A stretch of 63,219 nucleotides of DNA from Thiocystis minor (GCF_016653465.1 NZ_NHSQ01000079.1:1-63219), one strand, 5' to 3'; counted from the first letter of the stretch, positions 17,337 to 25,868 are shown. The notes: a model not told the origin generated them from the letters alone. Numbers and translations: made by a program.

Positions 17337-18284
17337 ATGGAGCTGCGGCAACTGCGATCCCTGATCACGCTGGTCGAGACCCACTTCAATGTCAGTCGCA
17401 CGGCCGAGCGGCTGCACCTGGTGCAGTCGGCCGTGACCCAGCATCTCAAGCACCTGGAGACGGAGATCGGCGCGTCCCTGTTCGAGCGTCAGGGCAAGCG
17501 TCTGGTCGGGCTGACCGAGGTCGGCGGACAGGTCGCGCGCTACGCGGAGGAGGCACTGCGACAGACCGGTAATATCCTCGCGGTGGGGCGCGATCACGTC
17601 GAGGAGGCGCGGGGCGTGCTGCGGGTGGGCGCGACCCACACCCAGGCGCGCTATGTGCTGCCGCCGGTGATCCGGCGCTTCGTCAGCGCCTATTCGGAGG
17701 TGGAGCTACAGATCCATCAGGGGACGCCGGGGCAACTGGTGGATCTGGTCCTGCGCGATCGCGTCGACCTGGCGATCTGCACCGAGGCGCTCGGTGACAA
17801 GATCGGTCTCCAGGCCATCCCCTGCTACCGTTGGAACCGGGGCCTGATCGCGCCGCGCGGGCATCCCCTGCTCGACCTGGAACCCCTGACCTTGGCCAGT
17901 CTGTGCGAGCACCCGATCGTCACCTACGTCTTCGGCTTCACCGGGCGGGGCGGCTTCAGCGACTCCTTCGCCAAGGCCGGATTGCGCCCCAGGGTGGTGT
18001 TGAGTGCCGCCGACACGGATGTGATCAAGACCTATGTCCGCGAAGGGCTTGGCGTCGGCATCATCGCCGCCATGGCCTATCAGGCAGAGGAAGATGCCGA
18101 TCTCGGCCTGCGGGATCTCAGCGCGCTCTTTCCGTGGGAGGTGACCAAGATCGCCCATGCGCGCGACAAGCACCTGCGCAACTACCATCGACACTTCATC
18201 GCGCTCTTCAAGGCCGAGACCAGTGGCCCTATCGATCGCGCAAAAACCGCCGCTCGACGGTTGGCGAACACACATCTTTCCTAA
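17337..18284 (+). CDS. cysB: CysB-family LysR-type transcriptional regulator
   Basis: A 315-residue LysR-type regulator. The N-terminal winged helix has VSRTAERLHLVQSAVTQHLKHLE, and the effector domain has the CysB hallmark ATHTQARYVLPPVI, the sulfate/thiosulfate-pocket segments HQGTPGQLVDL and CTEAL, and PCYRWNR. CysB proteins activate cys genes in response to N-acetylserine and sulfide or thiosulfate. The gene is divergent from cysJ with 136 bases between, a classical arrangement. GAGG lies 7 bases before the ATG. Since cysJI is deleted, the regulator may now mainly serve cysH or unlinked genes. Confidence 0.88.
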   Translation: MELRQLRSLITLVETHFNVSRTAERLHLVQSAVTQHLKHLETEIGASLFERQGKRLVGLTEVGGQVARYAEEALRQTGNILAVGRDHVEEARGVLRVGATHTQARYVLPPVIRRFVSAYSEVELQIHQGTPGQLVDLVLRDRVDLAICTEALGDKIGLQAIPCYRWNRGLIAPRGHPLLDLEPLTLASLCEHPIVTYVFGFTGRGGFSDSFAKAGLRPRVVLSAADTDVIKTYVREGLGVGIIAAMAYQAEEDADLGLRDLSALFPWEVTKIAHARDKHLRNYHRHFIALFKAETSGPIDRAKTAARRLANTHLS

Positions 18285-18314
18285 TCTCGCGATCAGGCTC
18301 GACCGCGAGCGGAT

Positions 18315-18329
18315 GCGACAAAGTGTCGC
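18315..18329. promoter_or_regulatory. Inverted-repeat site GCGACA-AAG-TGTCGC upstream of the NarK cluster
   Basis: A perfect 6-bp inverted repeat with a 3-base centre lies about 208 bases before the first gene of the NarK operon. A near copy, GGAACA-AAG-TGTCTC, occurs at 42463-42477 upstream of the DUF59-narGHJI sigma-54 promoter; the two share the core ACAAAGTGTC. A weak -24/-12-like sequence (TGGCCT-N5-GTGC, 18449-18463) lies about 120 bases downstream. This could be an activator site shared by the two nitrate operons. Confidence 0.5.
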
Positions 18330-18536
18330 GTCTACGGTCGATCGCCACGCCATTTTGTCCCCGCCAACAGACGCCGAACCCCTGCCTGTCGTCCCTGAAT
18401 CCTCCCGCCCGCCCGCACTGGCAATGCCGAAGGTATTTCCCTGTTCGATGGCCTGTTTTGTGCTGAATGCTGGAGCAGGCGGCGAGCGCGTCCTCGCCAT
18501 CCGCCGTCATCCACCGCCGCACATTAGGAGGTCACC

Positions 18537-19001
18537 ATGCCCGAGACTGCAATCCCGACGCACAGCGGGCGCGAGCCCTGGCGCCCGAACCTGATTCCGC
18601 TGTCGACCCTGATGGTCGCCACCTGCGCACTCAGCGTTTATTTTCTCGTCGATACCTACCTCCTCCGGGAGCCAAGCGCGAAATACACCAAGGACGGCAC
18701 CGCCTTCATCCTGCGTCTTAAGGAACCGCTCGACACGGGGCTCGCGATCAAGGCGGGCGGGGCACGGCTGATTCAGACGATCGCCGTGGTTAAGCAACAG
18801 TCGGATGACCTCAAGACCGAGCTCGCCGAGCGCCTGACCCAGGATCAGACCTACCGGACCGATCTCGCGGACTTCATGACGCAGTTGGAGGACGCCGAGC
18901 GGATGATCGCCGGTCTCAAACAGGAAATCTCGGCGCTCCAACGGGAGCAGGCGGGCGCGAGCGGCGCGTCGACGGATGTGCAACGGATCAGCGGCGACTA
19001 A
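18537..19001 (+). CDS. Small membrane-anchored coiled-coil protein upstream of narK, unknown function
   Basis: A 154-residue protein with one N-terminal membrane helix (about residues 20-40, LIPLSTLMVATCALSVYFLV). A periplasmic-type segment and a long charged heptad region follow from about residue 80 to 140 (QQSDDLKTELAERL ... LKQEISALQREQ), a probable coiled coil. A strong GGAGG lies 6 bases before the ATG. I do not recognise the family. It precedes the NarK-type transporter by about 90 bases on the same strand, so a role in assembly or regulation of nitrate transport is possible but only by association. Confidence 0.7.
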   Translation: MPETAIPTHSGREPWRPNLIPLSTLMVATCALSVYFLVDTYLLREPSAKYTKDGTAFILRLKEPLDTGLAIKAGGARLIQTIAVVKQQSDDLKTELAERLTQDQTYRTDLADFMTQLEDAERMIAGLKQEISALQREQAGASGASTDVQRISGD

Positions 19002-19091
19002 CGCCGCAGCCTCCCCTTCACCATGCGCAAGTCGCGACGTCCAGTCGGCCGTCACTTGCGATCCGCCCATCGCAGCCATGAGGAGAGACCT

Positions 19092-20456
19092 ATGTCCACG
19101 ACCGCCGATGCCCTGCCGCGCGGCGCCACCGCCGCCGATGCACATCTGGAGACCAAGCCTGGCCGCTGGATCACCAACTGGAACCCCGAGAAGACCGCTC
19201 AATGGGAGTCGGTCGGCAAGCGGATCGCGCGCCGCAATCTTATCTGGTCCATGTTCGCCGAGTTCCTCGGCTTCGCCATGATGGGCGTCTGGGGCATGGT
19301 CGTCCCGCGCCTGCCGGACGCGGGGTTCACCTTCACTGCCGACGAGCGTTTCTGGTTGATTGCCGCGCCGGGTCTGACCGGCGCCCTGATGCGCTTCCTC
19401 TATACCTTCACGGTCCCGGTGGTTGGCGGGCGCAACTGGACCATCGCCTCGGCCCTGCTGCTCATGATCCCCTCGGCGGGTCTTGCCTACGCCGTCAGCG
19501 ATCCCTCGACCCCCTTCTGGCTGCTCATCATCATCGCGAGCCTCGCAGGATTGGGTGCGGGTAACTTTACCTCCTCCATGGTGAATATCTCCTTCTTCTA
19601 TCCGGAACGCGTCAAGGGTGCCGCGCTGGGGCTGAACGCCTCAGGCGGCAATCTGGGGGTCGCCTGGGTACAGTTCACCGTGCCGATCGTCATCATCACC
19701 GCCGGCGGACTGGCGCTGGATCGCGCCGGCCTGATCTTCATCCCGCTGTGCCTCATCGCGGCGATGGGTGCATTCTTCTTCATGAACAACCTGACCTGCG
19801 CGCGGGCCGACATCAAGAGTTTCGGTTTGGCGCTGGCGGAGAAGAACACCTTCATCATCGCCTGGCTCTACATCGGCACCTTCGGCTCCTACATCGGCTA
19901 CGCCAATACCTTCGCGACGCTTCTGAAGTCGGAGTTCCCCGAGGTGTCGATGAAGGTCGTCTTCGTCGGCGCGCTGCTCGGCGCCCTAGTGCGCCCCATC
20001 GGCGGCTGGCTGGCGGACCGCTACGGCGGGGCGCGCATGACCATGATCGTGTTCACCCTCATGTGCATCGGCAGCCTGGGTCTGGTGCTGACGCTGGAGC
20101 AGTTGAATTTCCCGCTCTTCCTCGGACTCTTCCTACTGCTGTTCGTCGCCGCTGGTATGGGCAATGGGACCGTCTATCGCATGATCCCGGCCGCCTTCCG
20201 GGCGCGCGCCATGGATCCGGAGACCGGTCAGCTCGACCCCGCCAAACTGGTCTCCGCGCGCCGTCTCGCGGGTGGCTGTATCGGTGTTGCCGGGGCGATC
20301 GGCTCGCTCGGCGCTTTCTTCATCCCCCGCGTCTTTGCCGAAGCTGGCATCGTCGGCGGCTTCGGGGTCTTCCTCGGCTGCTATGCCTCGATGCTCTTTA
20401 TGACCTGGTATTTCTATCTGCGGCGAGGCTCGCCGATGTCGATCGCCAATGTCTAA
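19092..20456 (+). CDS. narK: NarK-type nitrate/nitrite major-facilitator transporter
   Basis: A 454-residue, 12-helix protein of the nitrate/nitrite porter family of the major facilitator superfamily. The family's glycine-rich nitrate signature is seen in helix 5 (SLAGLGAGNFTSSMVNISFFYP, about residues 160-180) and again in helix 11 (GGCIGVAGAIGSLGAFFIPR). RFLYTFTVPVVGGRNWT carries the conserved substrate-binding Arg region. It imports nitrate for Nar or exchanges nitrate for nitrite. The ATG at 19092 has AGGAG upstream; an ATG at 19023 is less likely. It follows the coiled-coil membrane protein and precedes a universal stress protein, probably as one operon. Confidence 0.9.
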   Translation: MSTTADALPRGATAADAHLETKPGRWITNWNPEKTAQWESVGKRIARRNLIWSMFAEFLGFAMMGVWGMVVPRLPDAGFTFTADERFWLIAAPGLTGALMRFLYTFTVPVVGGRNWTIASALLLMIPSAGLAYAVSDPSTPFWLLIIIASLAGLGAGNFTSSMVNISFFYPERVKGAALGLNASGGNLGVAWVQFTVPIVIITAGGLALDRAGLIFIPLCLIAAMGAFFFMNNLTCARADIKSFGLALAEKNTFIIAWLYIGTFGSYIGYANTFATLLKSEFPEVSMKVVFVGALLGALVRPIGGWLADRYGGARMTMIVFTLMCIGSLGLVLTLEQLNFPLFLGLFLLLFVAAGMGNGTVYRMIPAAFRARAMDPETGQLDPAKLVSARRLAGGCIGVAGAIGSLGAFFIPRVFAEAGIVGGFGVFLGCYASMLFMTWYFYLRRGSPMSIANV

Positions 20457-20481
20457 CCACCGATTCCGGAGGGATACGACC

Positions 20482-20952
20482 ATGTTCAAGCACATCCTGG
20501 TTCCGACCGACGGAACCGATCTTGCGAAAGAGACCTGCCGGGCGGCGGCCGCCCTGGCGAAAACGCTTGGCGCTCGGATCACCGCCTACCATGCCAGGGA
20601 GCAGATCGCCTCGACCACCTTCTCGGCGGCGATCTTCGACGGCGATCTCGTCGACGCGAAGACCCGCGGGCAATTCGAGAAGGCGGTTGACGCGGCGGCG
20701 CGCAGCAGTCTGGACTTCGCCGAGAACATCTGCCGCGAGGCCGGCGTGCCTTGCAAGACCATGACGACAGCGACCGATAGTCCGCACGAGGGCATCCTCG
20801 ATGCGGCCGATCAGTGTGGGGCTGATCTGATCTTCATGGCCTCGCATGGCCGCAAGGGCTTCAAGGCCAGACTGATCGGCAGCGAGGCGCAGCGGGTTTT
20901 GACGGAGACTCGGATCCCAGTGTTGATTTACCGATGGGGAGATGCGGTCTGA
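20482..20952 (+). CDS. Universal stress protein (UspA family)
   Basis: A 156-residue single Usp domain: FKHILVPTDGT at the N-terminus and the nucleotide-binding signature MASHGRKGFKARLIGSEAQRV followed by PVLIYR near the C-terminus. The GxxGxxxG-type loop is only partly conserved, so ATP binding is likely but not certain. GGAGGG lies 7 bases before the ATG. It follows narK by 25 bases and is probably co-transcribed with it; Usp genes are common in anaerobic nitrate-respiration operons. Confidence 0.88.
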   Translation: MFKHILVPTDGTDLAKETCRAAAALAKTLGARITAYHAREQIASTTFSAAIFDGDLVDAKTRGQFEKAVDAAARSSLDFAENICREAGVPCKTMTTATDSPHEGILDAADQCGADLIFMASHGRKGFKARLIGSEAQRVLTETRIPVLIYRWGDAV

Positions 20953-20974
20953 TCCGGTCCAGCGCTTCGCTATC

Positions 20975-21120
20975 GGAACCGCGAAGGCGCAAAGGACGCA
21001 AAGGACGCAAAACAGAACCGAAGATTACCCCAGGTGTGCCGCTCATCACTTGGCTGAATGCCATCGGGTGAACGATGCACTGAAATCCTTCGTGTTCTTC
21101 GTGCCCTTTGCGGTTCACCC
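20975..21120. repeat. Imperfect palindromic intergenic element with GCAAAGGAC repeats
   Basis: The left arm (20975-21011) contains AACCGCGAAGGCGCAAAGG followed by nearly three tandem GCAAAGGAC units. The right arm (21084-21117) is an imperfect reverse complement (TTCGTGTTCTTCGTGCCCTTTGCGGTTC). The whole 146 bp would fold into a long imperfect hairpin. Sequences of this style are common interspersed intergenic repeats in proteobacteria. It separates the usp gene from the next ORF. Confidence 0.55.
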
Positions 21121-21148
21121 CATCTTGCTTGGCTGAAACCAAGAGGCC

Positions 21149-21592
21149 ATGACGCCCATGACGCCCATGACGACCGGACTCGAGCTGACATCTTTCGACG
21201 ACTTCCTGAAATTGGCCCGGCAACAAGCCGAGCCGCAGCAATTGCTCTTCGTGTTTACGCGCAACGAACTGCCCGCCGACCACACCCCCGATCAGGCCGC
21301 GTGCTTCGCTGCCGGCCAGGGCGGACATCTGGCACCGATCATCTGCGTGGACAAGGCGTTGCACGAGATCCCCGGCTTTGCGGCATTCGCCAGCGAGGCC
21401 GATGCACACATCGACGACTGGGCGGTGATTTTCGCCGCCGCCCTGCCAGGCATCGGCAACCGACCGCCCACGCCGCTCGCCATCAACCAGGCGCTCGACC
21501 GCATGGTCGAGACCGTGCGCGGCGGTCAGGTCGCGAGCTACCTGGCGTTTGATCGCGAGGGGATACCGCTGCGACTGGCGACCAGCCATTGA
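21149..21592 (+). CDS. Hypothetical protein of the family often labelled 'ribonucleotide reductase subunit alpha'
   Basis: A 147-residue soluble protein. The segments FDDFLKLARQQAEPQQLLFVF, GGHLAPIICVDKALHE and a C-terminal ASYLAFDREGIPLRLA match a small family that databases sometimes call ribonucleotide reductase subunit alpha. It contains none of the catalytic features of that enzyme, so I treat the function as unknown. Three in-frame ATGs lie in a near-tandem 9-base repeat (ATGACGCCC) at 21149, 21158 and 21167; AAGAGG before the first best serves the second or third. Its last 116 bases are duplicated downstream at 21998-22113. Confidence 0.65.
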   Translation: MTPMTPMTTGLELTSFDDFLKLARQQAEPQQLLFVFTRNELPADHTPDQAACFAAGQGGHLAPIICVDKALHEIPGFAAFASEADAHIDDWAVIFAAALPGIGNRPPTPLAINQALDRMVETVRGGQVASYLAFDREGIPLRLATSH

Positions 21593-21691
21593 GGATCCGA
21601 GTCGGATCCGGCCCACCCACGCAACGCGATGGACCAGTCCGCGGCTGGATTCGACCGCTTCGCCCACCATGAGTCAGACTGAGATCCATTG

Positions 21692-21904
21692 ATGACGACA
21701 CCTATCGATTTGCTCGACGAACCACACAAGCCGCAATTCCCCGACGCGCCGAATCAGGCGCGCAAGGCGGCAACGGTCGAGGAAGCCCTGGCCGCCGCCA
21801 TTGAGCTCAAGCCCGGTGTTGGACAGGTGCGGAAGCTCGCCAAGGAGCGGCGCGCGCGTCTCGCCGCCATCGGTAAAATGGGATTGCCGCCGGAGGACTG
21901 GTGA
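21692..21904 (+). CDS. Small hypothetical protein (70 aa)
   Basis: A short hydrophilic protein, with an acidic N-terminus (IDLLDEPHKPQFPDAPNQAR) and a basic helical C-terminal half (QVRKLAKERRARLAAIGKMG) ending PPEDW. No family recognised. It lies about 100 bases after the previous gene on the same strand. A TTG directly before the chosen ATG could also serve. Coding potential is only moderate, but amino-acid composition looks protein-like and not like a shadow frame. Confidence 0.5.
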   Translation: MTTPIDLLDEPHKPQFPDAPNQARKAATVEEALAAAIELKPGVGQVRKLAKERRARLAAIGKMGLPPEDW

Positions 21905-21997
21905 GCCCCTTGGAAACGCATCGAAATGAGAACGACAAGCGTCCTATCGGTCATTTGTCCCGTGATCACGGCCGCTTATCCGCAAAGGGTGCATGCG

Positions 21998-22113
21998 ATC
22001 AACCAGGCGCTCGACCGCATGGTCGAAACCGTGCGCGGCGCGCAGGTCGCGAGCTGCCTGGCGTTTGATCGTGAGGGGATACCGCCGCGGCTGGCGACGA
22101 GCCACTGAGGATC
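21998..22113 (+). pseudogene. Duplicated 3' fragment of the 21149-21592 gene
   Basis: This 116-bp stretch repeats bases 21482-21597 at a constant offset of 516, with 9 mismatches by my count (about 92% identity). It carries the last 36 or so codons of the 21149 gene (INQALDRMVETVRG ... LATSH) and its stop. The upstream sequence is unrelated to the parent, so only the C-terminus is present. It is probably a decayed partial duplicate, since several changes alter the protein. Confidence 0.7.
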
Positions 22114-22181
22114 GGCGATGTGTCACCAGGGGTAAGCCAGGCTCCCTGTCCATGCGAGCTGGCCGGTCAGATGAGTTTGGG

Positions 22182-23477
22182 TCAGGTGAACATATCCGCC
22201 GTGATGTTGCGAAACCAGTCGTGGGCGAAGCGGGCCTCGACTGCTCGGATGCGGTCATCGGCGTCGCTCGGAGAAATTCCACCGGCCCCCTCGACCTCGA
22301 CGATCCGTCCGTCCGCGAGCGCGTAGACCCCCGCGACCGAGATCCCGTGCTCGGGCGCGATGAGGCTGTAGCAGGTATTGACGTAGGAGGGCTCCGGCGT
22401 TGGCGCGCCGGAGACGGCGGCGACGATGGCGGCCGCGCACACCTTGGCTTGGGAGTTCGCCGCATATCCGGATTTCGGCATGGTGCCGGCGATGCAGGCG
22501 TCGCCGATCACATGAATGTCCGGATGCAGGGTCGAGGCGAAGGTCCGCTGATCGACCGGACACCAGCCGCTGGCGTCGGTCAGCCCCGCTGATTCGGCCA
22601 GCGTGCCGGCCTTCTGGTGCGGAATCGGGTTGATGACCTGCCCTTGGAACTCCTCTACTTGTCCGATCAGGGTGCCGGTCTTGGGATCGATGCCTTCGAC
22701 GATTCCACCCGATGCCCCCGAGACCCATTCGATCATGTCGCCGTAGTGCTGTTTCCAGCCGGCCTGAAACAACCCTTGTTTGGAGAAGGCGTCCTTGGCG
22801 TCGAGGATGAGGATCTTGGATTTCGGCTTGTGCTTTGTGAAGTAGTGGGCGACCTGTGCGGCGCGTTCGTAGGGGCCTGGCGGACAGCGAAAGGGGTTCG
22901 GCGGGGCCGTGATGATGAAGACCCCACCATCCTCCATCGCCTCCAACTGCTGGCGGAGCTTCAGCGTCTGGGGACCGGCCTTCCAGGCGTGCGGGAAACG
23001 CTCCGCCACTTCCTGGGTCAGCCCCTCGATCCTGTCCCAGCGGAAGCTGACGCCCGGTGAGAGGATCAGCTTGTCATAGTTGTAGCGGCCGCCGCTGGCG
23101 CCGCGAATGAAGTGCGCAACGGGGTCGATCTCCAGGATCTCGTCCTGCACCACCGCGATGCCGCGCCGCGCCAGTCCGCGATAGCCGAAGGTCAGATCCT
23201 TGAGGTCACGCTCCCCGCTCAGCACCTCGTTGCTCATGGCGCAGGAGAGGAACACCGGATCCTTTTCGATGAGGGTGACGCGGATCGCCGGGTCGGCCAT
23301 GGTCAGATACTTGGCGGCGATGGTGCCGCCGAACCCGCCACCGACCACCAGCACCCGCGCCTTGGGCGCCGCCGCCGACACGCCGGGCGAGACACCGAGC
23401 ATGGCCGCGCCGAGCGCGACCGCCGAGGATTTGAGGAAGGCCCTGCGCTGCAAGTCAGTCATCTGGATCGCCCTCAT
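22182..23477 (-). CDS. fccB: Flavocytochrome c sulfide dehydrogenase, flavoprotein subunit
   Basis: A 431-residue periplasmic flavoprotein that oxidises sulfide and passes electrons to the cytochrome subunit. It has a Tat-type signal (QRRAFLKSSA, then a hydrophobic stretch to about residue 37) and the FAD-binding VLVVGGGFGGTIAAKYL. The Cys in FLSCAMSNEV (about residue 79) matches the position of the covalent 8-alpha-cysteinyl FAD link of the Allochromatium protein. Further cysteines in FRCPPGPYE and SGWCPVDQRT are candidates for the redox-active pair. The ATG overlaps the fccA stop as ATGA. Confidence 0.92.
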   Translation of the reverse strand: MRAIQMTDLQRRAFLKSSAVALGAAMLGVSPGVSAAAPKARVLVVGGGFGGTIAAKYLTMADPAIRVTLIEKDPVFLSCAMSNEVLSGERDLKDLTFGYRGLARRGIAVVQDEILEIDPVAHFIRGASGGRYNYDKLILSPGVSFRWDRIEGLTQEVAERFPHAWKAGPQTLKLRQQLEAMEDGGVFIITAPPNPFRCPPGPYERAAQVAHYFTKHKPKSKILILDAKDAFSKQGLFQAGWKQHYGDMIEWVSGASGGIVEGIDPKTGTLIGQVEEFQGQVINPIPHQKAGTLAESAGLTDASGWCPVDQRTFASTLHPDIHVIGDACIAGTMPKSGYAANSQAKVCAAAIVAAVSGAPTPEPSYVNTCYSLIAPEHGISVAGVYALADGRIVEVEGAGGISPSDADDRIRAVEARFAHDWFRNITADMFT

Positions 23478-24055
23478 TTCTCGCTCTCATAGAATCCGGC
23501 CAAGGCTTCGATCTCCTGGTCCGACAGGGCCATGACGCGCTCGCCCATCTTGTTGGGATGACAGCGTCGGCCGATGTCCCGACAGATCTCCAGCGCATAG
23601 CGCAGATAGCCGGACCACTGACCCGCCATGCGGGGCGACTCGTTGTGCTGCCCGCGCCCGCCGTCTTCGTGGCAGCTCTCGCATTGACGCTCATGGATCT
23701 CGCGGCCCGCGTGGATGCGGTCGGCGACCGCGACCTGATCCGTGGAGACCCAGGGTTGTTCGCCGAAAAAGGCCGCGATCGCCCAGATTTCCTGATCGGA
23801 ATAGCCCTTCATGATACGGCCCATGATGGTGGAAGGGCGCACGCCGAGCTTGTAGTCGCTGAGGACCGAAAACAGATAGCCGTTGTCCATGCCGCCGATG
23901 CTCGGCATCTGCGCTCCGGCGCTGGTGCCGTTGGTTCCGTGACAGCCGGCGCAGGTATTGGCGAGCATGCTCGGCGAACGCACGCCAGCGGCCTGAAGGT
24001 TCAGGCTGGTCAGCAGCCCGAGCGCGCACAAGGACAGCGAGGCGCGATGTCGCAT
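23474..24055 (-). CDS. fccA: Flavocytochrome c sulfide dehydrogenase, diheme cytochrome subunit
   Basis: A 193-residue secreted cytochrome with a signal peptide (MRHRASLSLCALGLLTSLNLQA) and two heme-binding motifs, CAGCH near residue 36 and CESCH near residue 130, each followed by a class I cytochrome pattern. It accepts electrons from FccB. AAGGAG lies 6 bases before the ATG. The frame is open upstream to 24184 but that part has no signal-peptide features. It heads the fccAB operon, divergent from the octaheme gene, with a perfect FNR-type box in the shared upstream region. Confidence 0.9.
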   Translation of the reverse strand: MRHRASLSLCALGLLTSLNLQAAGVRSPSMLANTCAGCHGTNGTSAGAQMPSIGGMDNGYLFSVLSDYKLGVRPSTIMGRIMKGYSDQEIWAIAAFFGEQPWVSTDQVAVADRIHAGREIHERQCESCHEDGGRGQHNESPRMAGQWSGYLRYALEICRDIGRRCHPNKMGERVMALSDQEIEALAGFYESEK

Positions 24056-24170
24056 GAGGAGTCTCCTTTGGTGGGGCGGGCGCCGAGCCGACGCAGCGCG
24101 TGGTTCCGCCGCGGTGCTGACGCTCTTTTTTTCGTTGTGCCGACTCTCTCCGAGCCGGGCGATCCTGGCC

Positions 24171-24184
24171 TTGATTTGGATCAA
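24171..24184. promoter_or_regulatory. FNR/ANR-type box between fccAB and the octaheme gene
   Basis: TTGATTTGGATCAA is a perfect match to the FNR consensus TTGAT-N4-ATCAA. It lies 116 bases upstream of the fccA ATG and 179 bases upstream of the octaheme-cytochrome ATG, so it could control either. The rest of the 307-base intergenic region has an AT-rich patch just before 24360 and no other signal I can support. Confidence 0.7.
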
Positions 24185-24362
24185 GGCCGAGCGGCCAATC
24201 GATGGGCACCTTCACGCAGGCGACAAAATTAAGGTCCGTCGCGCGGGCAGGCCATTCAGCCCGCCCGGCAGGGCCACGGACAGATCAGCCGTGACGCCGG
24301 AACCGACAGGCTCCCGTTCGCCTCCGCTGACCGATCATAAAAAAACCAAAGAGGAATGCACC

Positions 24363-25868
24363 ATGAAGCGACAGCCGCAAGGCTCCATCGCGGGCACGCT
24401 GATCAGGGTCGGTCTCGCCTCGGGTCTGTTGATCCTGGCGACCGCGGCCAATGCCGCGCGTCCAGGCGGCGAGTTGGGCGTCGACTGGGGCGATCCGCGC
24501 GGTCAGGAATGCGTGGACTGCCACATGATCGAGAGTCCCGGACTCTATCTGGAGTGGAACAGCAGCCAGCACGGTCAGGCCGGCGTGACCTGTCTGGATT
24601 GTCATCAGGCCAAGGAGGGCGAGATCGACGCCTTCAAGCACGAGGACGCGCTGATTTCCATCGTCGTCACGCCGAAGGACTGCTCGACCTGCCACAAGAC
24701 CGAGTTCGAGGAGATGGACGGCTCGCACCACGCCAAGGCCGGTCAGATTCTCGCCTCGCTCGACAATCTGCTCGGCGAGGTGGTCGGCGGTCCGGCCGCG
24801 GTCAATGCCGGCTGCAAGCAATGTCACGGCGGCGAACTGGAATTCATTACCGAGGGCAAGGACAAGGGCCGTCCCACGCCCGGCACCTGGCCCAACACCG
24901 GCATCGGCCGCGTCAATCCGGACGGCAGTCTCGGCTCCTGCACCGCCTGTCACGGACGCCATCGCTTCTCGCGCGCCCAGGCCCGCACGCCCGATACCTG
25001 CGGCAAGTGTCACGTCGGCCCCGACCATCCGCAGATCGAGATCTATAACGAATCCAAGCACGGCATCATCTACCGCGCCAAGGTCGACGAGATGAACCTG
25101 GAGTCGGATAAATGGGTCGCCGGCGTCGACTACAGCGCAGCCCCGACCTGCGCGACCTGCCACATGAGCGCCGGTCCAGGCATCGGTAAGACGCATAACG
25201 TCGGCGAACGGATCTCCTGGACCCTGCGCCCGCCCATCTCCACCAAGATCAATCTGGTCCGGCTGGAGAACGGCCAGGAATTCGACGTGCCCGAAGGCAA
25301 GGAGATCCCCAAGGTCGGCGACGCGGCCAAGGACTCCACCGTCATCGAGGTACTGACCTGGAAGGACCGCCGCGCCAAGATGGAGGCGGTCTGCTTCGGC
25401 TGTCATTCGACCAGCGTGATCGAGGGGCATTACAAACAGTTCGACGATGTCGTCGATCTCTATAACGAGAAATTCGCCAAGCCGATCGCCGCCGTCATGG
25501 ACGAATTGAAAACGGCCGGCTACATCACGCCCGCGCCCTTCGACGAGAAGATCGAATGGGTCTGGTGGGAGATCTGGCATCACGAGGGACGCCGCGCCCG
25601 TCATGGCGCCTCCATGAACGGCCCGGACTACACCTGGTGGCACGGCATCTACGATGTCAGCAAGAACACCTACTTCGAGTGGATCCCCGAGCTGAAGGAA
25701 GTCGTGCACAAGAAGGACGGCAACGAAGATTTCGCCGACGCCATGCTAAAGAAGCACTTCGCCTCCAACGAAGGGCATGACTGGTACTTCAACGGCATGA
25801 GCACGGAGCAGCTCGACAATGTACGCAAGGGCTTCGAGGCCCGGTATGGGAAGGGCTCCATGAAGTAA
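24363..25868 (+). CDS. Octaheme c-type cytochrome of the hydroxylamine oxidoreductase (HAO) family
   Basis: A 501-residue secreted protein with a signal peptide (to about residue 32) and eight CxxCH motifs: CVDCH, CLDCH, CSTCH, CKQCH, CTACH, CGKCH, CATCH and CFGCH. Their spacing matches the HAO family. Members oxidise hydroxylamine or hydrazine when the catalytic heme is cross-linked to a tyrosine, or reduce nitrite or hydroxylamine when it is not. I cannot tell from sequence alone which applies: a Tyr is present in GPDYTWWHG near residue 422, but its equivalence to the cross-linking residue needs an alignment. A good AGAGGA precedes the ATG. A perfect FNR box 179 bases upstream suggests anaerobic expression, which favours a reductive role beside nitrate reductases. 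Confidence 0.9.
   Translation: MKRQPQGSIAGTLIRVGLASGLLILATAANAARPGGELGVDWGDPRGQECVDCHMIESPGLYLEWNSSQHGQAGVTCLDCHQAKEGEIDAFKHEDALISIVVTPKDCSTCHKTEFEEMDGSHHAKAGQILASLDNLLGEVVGGPAAVNAGCKQCHGGELEFITEGKDKGRPTPGTWPNTGIGRVNPDGSLGSCTACHGRHRFSRAQARTPDTCGKCHVGPDHPQIEIYNESKHGIIYRAKVDEMNLESDKWVAGVDYSAAPTCATCHMSAGPGIGKTHNVGERISWTLRPPISTKINLVRLENGQEFDVPEGKEIPKVGDAAKDSTVIEVLTWKDRRAKMEAVCFGCHSTSVIEGHYKQFDDVVDLYNEKFAKPIAAVMDELKTAGYITPAPFDEKIEWVWWEIWHHEGRRARHGASMNGPDYTWWHGIYDVSKNTYFEWIPELKEVVHKKDGNEDFADAMLKKHFASNEGHDWYFNGMSTEQLDNVRKGFEARYGKGSMK

Noticed and set aside
18449-18463. TGGCCT-N5-GTGC as a sigma-54 promoter for the narK group
   Set aside because: GG and GC spacing is right, but the -24 and -12 elements each miss consensus bases; kept only as a weak hint next to the operator.
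24220-24242. GCGAC ... GTCGC inverted repeat upstream of the octaheme gene, similar to the 18315 site
   Set aside because: The half-sites match in part but the spacer is 13 rather than about 5 bases and the ACAAAGTGTC core is absent.
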